From Kitasatospora sp. NBC_01266 (lineage in GTDB: Bacteria; Actinomycetota; Actinomycetes; Streptomycetales; Streptomycetaceae): 64,000 bases of DNA. The DNA is taken from positions 186,001-250,000 of the forward strand of contig NZ_CP108458.1 of assembly GCF_036242395.1 (NCBI RefSeq), written 5' to 3'. Under the pieces are notes generated by a model that was given only the letters and a program-made list of their open reading frames with translations, had not been told where the DNA came from and did no database searches. The translations under genes and the position numbers were made by a program. This document shows, piece after piece, positions 49,467 to 57,548 of the stretch (position 1 is the stretch's first letter; every line of letters begins with the position of its first letter).

Positions 49467-50740
49467 TCCCGGCCGCGCGTGACGAATCGACCGGCGGCCG
49501 GCCGGCCCTTGCCGGCGCTCTCGACCGGGAGCAGCTCGGGACCGCCACCGGGTACCGCACGACGCGGTTGTGCCGATCCGCGGCGGAGGCCGAGCAGGCA
49601 CGGCCCGAGCTGAGCGGCGCCGCGCCACAGGTCTTCGGCACCGGCAGGCTGCCCGAAGTGGCCGGGATCGTCGCCACCCACGGGACCGGCCGGGTACTCC
49701 TGGTGGGCAGTGACGCGGCGGTGCGGCGGTCGGGGATCGAGCGCTTCCTGCCTGCGGGGACGCGCAGGTTCAACGGCTTCAGCCCGAACCCGCGACTGCA
49801 GGACGTGCTGGACGGCTGCGACCTCGTCGCCCGCTACCAGCCCGACGTCGTGGTCGGCGTCGGCGGCGGATCCGCCATGGACGCGGCCAAGCTGGCACGC
49901 GTACTGCCGCCCGGCGACGCGGGTCGGCACGCGGTACTGCACAGCGACGTCGGCCTGCTGCGCACGGACGCGCCGGCGCTGGTGCTCGTGCCGACCGTCA
50001 GCGGATCGGGCAGCGAGGTCACCCGGTTCGCGACGGTCTACGACGACGGCCGGAAGTACTCCGTGGACCACGCACGGGTGCTCTCCACGGTTTCGATCGT
50101 GGACCCCGATCTGGCCGCGACCTGTCCACCCGCTGTGGCCTTCAGCTGCGTTCTCGACGCGCTGGCGCACGCTGTCGAGTCCTACTGGTCGTTGCGGTCC
50201 ACCGCCGACTCCCGGGCACTGGCCGGCGAGGCGCTGGTCACTCTGCGGCAGATCGCCGCCGGGGGCCGCCGGCGACTGGACTCCGCGGCCCGCGTCCACA
50301 TCGCGCTGTCCGCGATCCGCGCGGGCCGGGCCATCGACGTGACCCGGACAACGGCCGCCCACGCGTTCGCCTATCCGACCACGGTCCGCTTCGGTGTCCC
50401 ACACGGCCTGGCCTGCGGCCTGCACCTGATCTGGCTGCTGGACCATGTGGCGTCGCTGGTGGAGACCGACTGCGTCGACCCACGAGGGGCGGAGTTCGTC
50501 ACCGCCCGGCTCGACGAGATCGCTTCGCTGCTCGGAGTGGAGCACCCGAAGGAGAGCGCGCACGCGCTGGAAAGCCTGGTTGCAGCTGCCGGCTTCGCCA
50601 CGCGGTTGGGTATGTACGGGGTGACGGGAGCCGACACCGCCGCCATCGTCGGTGACGGTCTCGGGTCGGTCCGAGCCGGCAACCTCCCCGTCCGCCTCCC
50701 GCCGGACGCCGCCCTCACCGCCCTGCGCGACCGGCTCTGA
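49463..50740 (+). CDS. Iron-type (group III) alcohol dehydrogenase, phosphonate-pathway type
   Basis: This 425-residue group III metal-dependent alcohol dehydrogenase has the NAD-binding 'VVVGVGGGSAMDAAKLAR', 'PTVSGSGSEVTRFATVYDDG' and metal-ligand motifs 'LDALAHAVESYWS', 'AAHAFAYP' and 'FGVPHGLACG'. This family includes the phosphonoacetaldehyde reductases PhpC, FomC and DhpG. It could reduce phosphonoacetaldehyde to 2-hydroxyethylphosphonate, or reduce phosphonopyruvate itself, because no phosphonopyruvate decarboxylase is encoded here. The GTG at 49463 overlaps the dioxygenase stop. The substrate is inferred from context. Confidence 0.85.
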   Translation: MIPAARDESTGGRPALAGALDREQLGTATGYRTTRLCRSAAEAEQARPELSGAAPQVFGTGRLPEVAGIVATHGTGRVLLVGSDAAVRRSGIERFLPAGTRRFNGFSPNPRLQDVLDGCDLVARYQPDVVVGVGGGSAMDAAKLARVLPPGDAGRHAVLHSDVGLLRTDAPALVLVPTVSGSGSEVTRFATVYDDGRKYSVDHARVLSTVSIVDPDLAATCPPAVAFSCVLDALAHAVESYWSLRSTADSRALAGEALVTLRQIAAGGRRRLDSAARVHIALSAIRAGRAIDVTRTTAAHAFAYPTTVRFGVPHGLACGLHLIWLLDHVASLVETDCVDPRGAEFVTARLDEIASLLGVEHPKESAHALESLVAAAGFATRLGMYGVTGADTAAIVGDGLGSVRAGNLPVRLPPDAALTALRDRL

Positions 50741-50760
50741 TATGGGCCGCCGTGGTGACG

Positions 50761-50850
50761 GTGGGCTGGGTCCGTACCCGACCGAGTTGACACAGTCCGG
50801 GCCGGCTCGGGGGAATCCCTGTCCGTCCCGAGTGGGCGTGGTTAGCGTCT
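50761..50850 (+). promoter_or_regulatory. Cluster promoter, copy B (NRPS-PKS unit)
   Basis: This block is the second copy of the 90-bp element at 43861-43950 (70 of 90 identical, no gaps, offset exactly 6900 bp). The likely -10 is TAGCGT (50843-50848) with TGTCCG 17 bp upstream. It lies about 140 bp before the T-C gene and starts the NRPS-PKS transcription unit. Confidence 0.75.
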
Positions 50851-50986
50851 GCGGGTGTGTGGTCGCCATTCGTGGCTTCGGGTGGATGGAGGCGGGCTGT
50901 AGCGCCTCCATTGGCACTCGGTTCTTGGATTCTTCGTTGCGGCGACGCGTTTTCCCGGGCAAGGCGAGAGGTGGAGGTGATGGCCG

Positions 50987-52645
50987 GTGAGCGACACGAG
51001 CCTCGAGGTCGGCCGCGTTGTGGCGGCTGCCTGGAGCAGGGTCCTGAAGGTCGAGCAGGTTGATCCGGATGCGGACTTCTTCGAGCTGGGCGGCGACTCC
51101 CTGGGGGCGGCGCGGGTGTGTGCCGCGATTCAGGCCCGCACCGGCCAGTCGCTCACGCTGCGGCAGTTCGTCGCGAACCGGACGCTGCGCGGCCTGAGTT
51201 CCCTGCTGGCCTCGATGCCGCAGCGCCCGGTCTCCGCGGTCCACGTCAACGCCGGTCAGGCCGAGCAGGCCGAGCAGGCCGAGCAGGCCGAGCCGCGCAC
51301 CCTGCCCGTACTGCCGGCCCAGGAGATCTACCTGCGGCGGGAGGCCTGGTCGAAGAAGTCCGGAGTGACCGACAACGGGCATGCGGTGGTGGAGACCCTG
51401 CGGTTCACCGGCACGTTGGACACCGACGCGCTCGGCACGGCGGTCACCAGGGTGGGTCGTCATCATGCGGCACTGCGGGCCAGGTTCGGCGTGGGCTCGC
51501 AGGACGACGACTACGTCATCTGGATCTCCGACGAGGACGTGTGGCTCCGGATCCACGAGACGAACGCCATCGAGTACGCGTGGAAGGCCTTCGACCAGGC
51601 CCACCGGGTCCGGCGAGATCGCCTGGCCAGGCTTCCGCTGTGCGGATTCGACCTCTATCCGCTCTCCGAGGACGATCACATTCTGATCATCTGGGTCGAC
51701 CACATGGTCTCCGACAGCTGGTCTTTCGCGGTGCTGGTCGATGACCTGGCCATCCAGTACAACGCCGCGCTGAAGGGACTGGACGAGCCGCTGCGCGGTG
51801 ACCTGACGTACGAGCGCTTCCACGCGGACAGGCTCGCGTGGCAGCGGTCCGACGAGGCCGCTGCCGCCCGGGCGTTCTGGCACGACGCGCTCAAGGAGGT
51901 CGGTCCCGATCCGGAGGTCGACTTCCTCGGTGCCCCGCGCGGTGACCGGCCGCCGGCCGAAGGGCAGGACGAGATTCGCGTTCCCGTCCCCCCGGCCGTC
52001 TACGCGCCGTCCGCCGCGCTGCCCGGCGCCACGCCTTATGCGGTCTTCTGTGCGGCCATGGCCATGGCGCTGGGGCGGCACAGCGGTCGGACCCACATCG
52101 GGATCATCGCGTCGGTCGCGCTGCGGCGGGATCCGGCGCTCGAGCGGCTGGTGGGCTGGGTCTCGAACTCGATCGTCATCCCCGTCGAGCTCGACCCGCG
52201 GGCCACCCTCGGCGAGTTGGCCGGCCAGGTCAGCTCGTTCGTGATCAGCGCGCAGGACTACGGCACCTACGGCCGCAACAGCCTCATTCGTGAGCTCGAT
52301 CCCCTGAAGAGCGAGGTTGTCCGGCGGCACTCGGGGGCGTTCGTGGCGACCGTGTCGAGCCAGGCGGATGACGGTGACGAACCCTTCGACGGCCTCCGGA
52401 CGCAGTCGCTTCCGTGGACCAGGGGCTTCTCCCGGCACGGGATCACCTGCGTCCTGTACCCGTCGGCGGCGGCCGTGGCGACAGTCGGGCTGGAAGCCGG
52501 CTGGCTCAGCGAGCAACGCCGGCGGCAGCTCGGCGACGATCTGGCGATCGCGCTGCGGATGCTTCCCGGTGAACCCGCCGCCACCGTGGGGCAGGCGTTG
52601 TCCGCGATGAGCGGCCCGGACGACTGGTTCGCCGAGGAAGCGTGA
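50987..52645 (+). CDS. NRPS protein, thiolation-condensation (T-C)
   Basis: This 552-residue protein has a thiolation domain (residues 5-75, Ser38 in 'FFELGGDSLGAARV') and, after a linker with four Glu-Gln-Ala repeats, a condensation domain (about 105-530). The HHxxxDG active site reads D238-H239-M-V-S-D243-S244, so the second, catalytic His is kept but the first His and the Gly are replaced. No adenylation domain is present, so the T domain must be loaded in trans, probably by the Ser adenylation protein at 60556. The GTG at 50987 follows a GTGGAGGTGATGG site. Its T-domain coding start has a decayed copy at 43959. Confidence 0.9.
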   Translation: MSDTSLEVGRVVAAAWSRVLKVEQVDPDADFFELGGDSLGAARVCAAIQARTGQSLTLRQFVANRTLRGLSSLLASMPQRPVSAVHVNAGQAEQAEQAEQAEPRTLPVLPAQEIYLRREAWSKKSGVTDNGHAVVETLRFTGTLDTDALGTAVTRVGRHHAALRARFGVGSQDDDYVIWISDEDVWLRIHETNAIEYAWKAFDQAHRVRRDRLARLPLCGFDLYPLSEDDHILIIWVDHMVSDSWSFAVLVDDLAIQYNAALKGLDEPLRGDLTYERFHADRLAWQRSDEAAAARAFWHDALKEVGPDPEVDFLGAPRGDRPPAEGQDEIRVPVPPAVYAPSAALPGATPYAVFCAAMAMALGRHSGRTHIGIIASVALRRDPALERLVGWVSNSIVIPVELDPRATLGELAGQVSSFVISAQDYGTYGRNSLIRELDPLKSEVVRRHSGAFVATVSSQADDGDEPFDGLRTQSLPWTRGFSRHGITCVLYPSAAAVATVGLEAGWLSEQRRRQLGDDLAIALRMLPGEPAATVGQALSAMSGPDDWFAEEA

Positions 52646-52726
52646 GTTCTGGGGAGGAGGGCAGGGCCGTCGGGGCCGGGACCTGCCCGCGCACGACAGC
52701 GGATCGTTGACGAGGGGTGGACAGTT

Positions 52727-54079
52727 ATGGACGCATCTCCGGGCACGGAGAGCGAGTCCGGCGAGGGGCGAAGCGGCCCTCTTGGAGCGGTGGCGAAGAT
52801 CCTGGGCACCCCGTTCTCCGCCGATCCGGTCCGCATCATTCAGACCAACTCGCTTATCCAGATGACCGGTTACGGGCTCTATACGGCGGGCAGCGCGCTG
52901 TACTTCGTACGTGCGGCCGGTATCCCCGCCGAACGCGTCGGTCTGGGCTTCTCACTGGCAGGGCTCGCCGGGCTGGCTCTGAGCGTCCGGATGGGGAGAC
53001 TCGCCGACCGCCTGGGCCCGCGCGATGTCGGCATCGCCTTCGCGTTCGCCCGAGTCGCACTGCTCATCACCGCCGTACTCATCCACGGGACGGCGGCCTT
53101 CCTGATCGTGATCGTGTGCTTGGGCATCGCGGAGAACGGCAGCAGGGTCGCCCGCGGCGCGCTGGTCGCGCGTCTCGTGCCGAAGTCGGGCCGGGTGCGC
53201 ACGCAGGCCATGACACGTGTGCTGACGAACGTGGGTTTCTCGATCGGCGTCGTGGTCGCCGGCGTCGCGATCGCCTTCAACACCCGCGCCGCCTACGCGT
53301 CGCTGATCCTCGGCATGGCCTTGGCGGCCTTGCTCACCGCGCTGCTCAGCTTCCGTCTGCCGCGGACCGTGGCCGACCCGGCCGGCAAGGGCGCGCGGAG
53401 CGGGCGCACCCGGTACGACTTCCCCTACATGGCCGTCTCCTTCGTGAGCAGCATGACCCTGATCGGCGACACGGTGCTCACGGTGGGACTGCCGATCTGG
53501 GTCGTCACACACACCGGCATACCGCGACCGCTCGCCGCGTGGGCGATCCTCGCCAACACGGTCCTGGTCATCGGGCTCCAGGTGAAGTTCTCCTCGCTGG
53601 GGAGCACCGTCGCCTCCGCCCGCAAGATCCAGCGCTGGGCGTTCATCGTCCTCGCGGCGGCCTGCTGCGCGGCGGCGGCCACCGACGGCCGCGGCGGCCT
53701 GCTCGGCAGCGGCCTGCTCCTGGTAACGGTCGCCCTGCTCACCCTTGGCGAGCTATGGGGAGAGAGCGCCAACTGGAGCTTTCGCTACGGCTTCGCCCAG
53801 GCCAAGGCCCAAGGGGCGTACGGCGGGATGTTCATCCTCGCCGGCTCCGCCCCGACGGTGATCGGTCCGGTTGTCGTCACGTCCCTCACCTCGCGCTTCG
53901 TCCCGGGCGGCTGGTTCGTCCTCGCGCTGCTCTTCATCGTCTGCACGGCCTTGAACGGTCCGGTGATCTCGTGGGCGGAACGCACCAGGATCCCCGACGA
54001 GGACGAGGACGAGGACGAGAGCGAAGACGCCCGGCCGGCAGCAGAGACAACCGCGGCCCCGTCCATGGAGGCGAGCTGA
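52727..54079 (+). CDS. MFS transporter
   Basis: This 450-residue major facilitator protein has about 12 membrane helices. The inter-helix 2-3 loop is of the MFS type ('RMGRLADRLGPRDVG') and there is an acidic disordered C-terminal tail (Asp-Glu repeats). It lies between the T-C gene and the T-C-A-T gene (1 bp before the latter), so it is probably the export pump and self-resistance factor for the cluster product. GAGGGG precedes the ATG at 52727. Confidence 0.88.
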   Translation: MDASPGTESESGEGRSGPLGAVAKILGTPFSADPVRIIQTNSLIQMTGYGLYTAGSALYFVRAAGIPAERVGLGFSLAGLAGLALSVRMGRLADRLGPRDVGIAFAFARVALLITAVLIHGTAAFLIVIVCLGIAENGSRVARGALVARLVPKSGRVRTQAMTRVLTNVGFSIGVVVAGVAIAFNTRAAYASLILGMALAALLTALLSFRLPRTVADPAGKGARSGRTRYDFPYMAVSFVSSMTLIGDTVLTVGLPIWVVTHTGIPRPLAAWAILANTVLVIGLQVKFSSLGSTVASARKIQRWAFIVLAAACCAAAATDGRGGLLGSGLLLVTVALLTLGELWGESANWSFRYGFAQAKAQGAYGGMFILAGSAPTVIGPVVVTSLTSRFVPGGWFVLALLFIVCTALNGPVISWAERTRIPDEDEDEDESEDARPAAETTAAPSMEAS

Positions 54080-54080
54080 G

Positions 54081-57000
54081 ATGACGGAAGACGGGCACCG
54101 CACGGAGCGGGCACCGGCGGAGCTGGCGGAGCTGGCGGAGCTGGCGGGCACCGTGCTCGGGGTACCGCCGCACGCGCTTGCCGGCTCGTCCTTCGCCGCC
54201 CTGGGCGGAACCTCGCTGCGTGCCGTTGATCTGGCCGCCCGCGCGCAGGCGGCGGGATTCGGACTGGACCTGCCCCGGCTGCTGGGGCGCGAGCCGCTGG
54301 CCGAGGTGCTCGCAACCGCGGTTCGCGTCCGCCCGGTGACGGACCCCGAAGCCGGCTGCGTGGCGGCGACCCGCACCGGGTCGAGGCCCGCGTCCGCGCT
54401 CGAGCTGCACATGCTCCTCGGTGAGGAGACGGGTACTTCGCGCGCCTGGAACCTGCAGTTCAGCGCGGACATCCGAGGCGAACTCGACCAGGGCAGGCTG
54501 GAACGCGCGATCCAGGACGTGGTCGACCGGCACGACGCGCTGCGGACCGTGTTCGAATCCGGTGACGACGGCCTGCGGGCTCGGGTGATCCGGCGGATGC
54601 GGGCACGGATCCTCTCCGGGAACCTGCCCCCGCTCGAACCCGCGGCTGTCATCGACACCGTGCACGCGATGACGAGTCGGGACGCCAACGCCCGGCTCGC
54701 GCCGTTCGTGGCCCCTCCCGTGGTCTTCTCCGTCTACCGCGCGGCTGCGGCCCGCCACATCCTCACCATCCGGATCCATCACGTCATCACCGACGGCTGG
54801 AGCATCGGCCTGCTCTGGCGCGAGGTGTTCGCCGCGTACGTCGACCCTGGCGCGGTTCATCCGCACCCGCGGATCCCGCGGTTCGGCGAGCCTCAGGAGG
54901 CCGTCGTGCGAGCGCGAGTCGCCGAGCTGGCCGGCACCCCGACCGTGCTCGAACCGGTCTGCGACACTCCCCGACCTGCGGAGTTCGACCACGTCGGAGT
55001 GCGGATACCGTTCGCGCTGGACTCGTCCGCGCGCGCCGCCTGCGAGTTGCTGGCGCGCAGCTGCGGCGTGACCCGGAACACCGTGCTGTTCGCCGCCTGG
55101 AACCTGGTGCTGGCGCGGCGCACGGGCTCGACCCGGTTCCTCGTCGGCCTGTCCTGGATGGGGCGCGATACCCCTCGGTCGCGAGAAGCCGTCGGGCTCG
55201 CGACCGCGCTGCTGCCCGTGGTCCATGACACCCAGGGCGTTCGCACTGTACGGGAGTTGCTGGAATCCACCGCCGGCCGGGTGCAGGACGCGCTCCGCAG
55301 CGCGGAGGTTCCTTTCGCCCGGCTCGTGTCCGGTCTCGTCGTGGACCGCGATCCACGACGTCCCACCCTCGTGCAATCCGCCTTCGCGGCACACGACGAG
55401 ATGATTCCGCACGCTCTGTCGGTGCCCGGCCTCGAGGTGCGCCTGCATGAGGGCCACTGCGGCGGATCCGTCTTCGACGCCTTGCTCTACGTCCAGCGCT
55501 GGGAGCGGACTGCGCGGCTGTGTCTGGAGTACAGCTCCTCCGTGTACTCCGCCCGGGAAGCGGCCGAACTGGTCGCGGACTTCTCCCGCGTGCTCACCGC
55601 GATGACGCGGGACCCCGAAGGCGGCGTCGAGCTCGCGCCGCTCCCCACGGACTCCGGCCCCGAGGTCGGCCCCGTGCCGTCGTGGACCTCGCCGCCAGGG
55701 CTGTGGCACCTGTTCGAGCGGAGCGCGCGGCGCCACCTCGACGCCGAGGCGGTCGACGAGGCGGGCGTCGGCACACTGACCTATCGCGAACTGCTGGAAG
55801 CGGCCGAGGAGCAGGCCGCTCGCCTCCACGCGGCTGGGGTACGGACCGGCGACCGCGTCCTGGTCGCGGTTCCCCGCTCCGCCCGCGAGACCGTGGCGAT
55901 CCTCGCGATCCTGCGGTGCGGCGCGGCGTATGTCGGCCTCGAACCCGGTCTGCCGGCATCCGTCGTGGAGCGGATGCTGCGCATCGCCGAGCCGGTCCTC
56001 ATCGTGGCCGACCCGGACCGCGCGGCTGAGCTGGCAGGTCTCGCCGACGCCCCGCGCGTCGTCGGCCCCGTTGATCCTCTTGATCCTCGAAGCGATACTC
56101 GGAGCCGGGCGTCCGGGAGCGGCGTGCTGCCGCCACCGGCCGAGCCGGATCCGGAGCGGATCGCGTACATCGCCTTCACCTCGGGCACCTCGGGGACGCC
56201 GAAGGCGGTACGGATCGCGCAGCGGGGCGTGCTGCGCCTGGTCGACGGGTCCGGCATCGTCGCCGCGGACGCGGCCCGCCGGTTCCTGCGCTTCGCGCCG
56301 CTCTCCTTCGATGCCTCGACCCTTGAGATCTTCGCGCCGCTGGCCCAGGGCGGGGCGATCGTGGTGCTGCCGGATCAACACCCCACCGCGGCCGCGCTCG
56401 CCGCGTTCCTCGAGCGCTACTCGGTCACCGGACTCTGGCTCACCGCGGGCCTGTTCCGACTCGTCGCCGACCACCTGCCCGGCGCGTTCCGCCCGGTGCG
56501 GCAACTGCTCACCGGCGGGGACACGGTTCCGCCGGCCCAGGTTCGCGCCGTGCTCGAACGCTGCCCGGGCATCCGGGTGACCAACGGGTACGGTCCCACG
56601 GAGAACACGACCTTCACCACGGTCCACCACATCGACGACGCGACCGAGGTCGGCACCGTGCTGCCGATCGGCCGGCCGATCGCCGGCACCGGCGTCCTGG
56701 TCGCCGACGACGACGGCCGGCCAGTCGTGCGCGGCGCCGTCGGAGAGCTGCTCACCAGCGGGCTCGGCTTGGCGGTCGACTACGCCGGTGATCCGCAGGA
56801 CACCGCCCGCCGTTTCGTCCTCGCCCCGGACGGCGTGCGCTACTACCGGACCGGCGACCTGGCGCGCTGGGACGGGAACGGTGAGCTGCGCATCCTCGGG
56901 CGCCGCGATCACCAGGTGAAGATCAGAGGCTTCCGCATCGAGCTCGACGCCGTCGGCCGAGCGCTCAGGACCCTCCCCGGCATCACCGACGCAGTCGCCG

Positions 57001-57548
57001 TGGCGGTCGGCGACGACGCCGCCGACCGGCGGATCGTGGCCGGACTCGTGGCCGGACGGGGCGTGACCGCGGCATCGGTGCGTGCCGCCGCGGCGGAGCT
57101 GCTTCCGGAGCATGCGATTCCAGCGCTCTGGGCCCTGGTGGGTGAACTGCCGCTCACCCGGCAGGGCAAAGTGGACGGCGCGGCACTGGTCGCCGCGGCA
57201 CTCAGTACCGCTGACGCGTCGAGCAGTACCGCTGCCGCGTCGAGCGTTACCGCCGACGCGTCGGGCAGCGCGAACCAGGTGGCAGCGGAGCCCGCCACCG
57301 AGAGCCGGCTCGAGGAGCTGGAAGACCGGATCGCGCAGATCTGGGAAGAGGTTCTGGACACCGACGACTTCGGGTACGACGACCGGTTCTTCGAGGTGGG
57401 CGGCACCTCGCTGCTCGTTCCGGTCGTGCGGGAGCGGTTGCGGACGGCGTATCCCGGCTGCGAGATCAAGCTGGTCGATCTGTTCGCCCACACGACCGTC
57501 GCCGAACTGGCGGCGTTCCTCAACACACGGTCGGCGGTGGGGGCGTGA
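54081..57548 (+). CDS. NRPS, T-C-A-T, valine-like adenylation code
   Basis: This 1155-residue protein has a T domain (Ser45 in 'LGGTSLRAV'), a condensation domain (canonical HHVITDG at 233-239), an adenylation domain (about 510-1050: 'FTSGTSGTPKAV', 'NGYGPTENTTF', 'YRTGDLARW', 'LTRQGKVDG') and a second T domain (Ser1110 in 'VGGTSLLV'). The specificity residues read D-A-L-W-L-G-G-T-F-K, close to the valine code D-A-F-W-I-G-G-T-F-K. Valine or a similar aliphatic residue is predicted. The N-terminal T domain has no own adenylation domain and must be loaded in trans. The stop overlaps the PKS start (GTGA). Confidence 0.93.
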   Translation: MTEDGHRTERAPAELAELAELAGTVLGVPPHALAGSSFAALGGTSLRAVDLAARAQAAGFGLDLPRLLGREPLAEVLATAVRVRPVTDPEAGCVAATRTGSRPASALELHMLLGEETGTSRAWNLQFSADIRGELDQGRLERAIQDVVDRHDALRTVFESGDDGLRARVIRRMRARILSGNLPPLEPAAVIDTVHAMTSRDANARLAPFVAPPVVFSVYRAAAARHILTIRIHHVITDGWSIGLLWREVFAAYVDPGAVHPHPRIPRFGEPQEAVVRARVAELAGTPTVLEPVCDTPRPAEFDHVGVRIPFALDSSARAACELLARSCGVTRNTVLFAAWNLVLARRTGSTRFLVGLSWMGRDTPRSREAVGLATALLPVVHDTQGVRTVRELLESTAGRVQDALRSAEVPFARLVSGLVVDRDPRRPTLVQSAFAAHDEMIPHALSVPGLEVRLHEGHCGGSVFDALLYVQRWERTARLCLEYSSSVYSAREAAELVADFSRVLTAMTRDPEGGVELAPLPTDSGPEVGPVPSWTSPPGLWHLFERSARRHLDAEAVDEAGVGTLTYRELLEAAEEQAARLHAAGVRTGDRVLVAVPRSARETVAILAILRCGAAYVGLEPGLPASVVERMLRIAEPVLIVADPDRAAELAGLADAPRVVGPVDPLDPRSDTRSRASGSGVLPPPAEPDPERIAYIAFTSGTSGTPKAVRIAQRGVLRLVDGSGIVAADAARRFLRFAPLSFDASTLEIFAPLAQGGAIVVLPDQHPTAAALAAFLERYSVTGLWLTAGLFRLVADHLPGAFRPVRQLLTGGDTVPPAQVRAVLERCPGIRVTNGYGPTENTTFTTVHHIDDATEVGTVLPIGRPIAGTGVLVADDDGRPVVRGAVGELLTSGLGLAVDYAGDPQDTARRFVLAPDGVRYYRTGDLARWDGNGELRILGRRDHQVKIRGFRIELDAVGRALRTLPGITDAVAVAVGDDAADRRIVAGLVAGRGVTAASVRAAAAELLPEHAIPALWALVGELPLTRQGKVDGAALVAAALSTADASSSTAAASSVTADASGSANQVAAEPATESRLEELEDRIAQIWEEVLDTDDFGYDDRFFEVGGTSLLVPVVRERLRTAYPGCEIKLVDLFAHTTVAELAAFLNTRSAVGA

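Noticed and set aside
51257..51293. Tandem GCCGAGCAG repeats as a possible mobile or CRISPR-like repeat
   Set aside because: The units are contiguous, in frame and encode a flexible Glu-Gln-Ala linker between T and C domains.
48611..52516. Very long minus-strand open frame of about 1300 codons opposite the dioxygenase, dehydrogenase and T-C genes
   Set aside because: It is the antisense of well-supported genes. Its translation is Arg/Gly/Val/Gln-rich without domains, as expected in high-GC DNA.
53934..57491. Minus-strand open frame of about 1185 codons opposite the NRPS gene
   Set aside because: Same antisense artefact; the plus strand has full NRPS domains with all core motifs.
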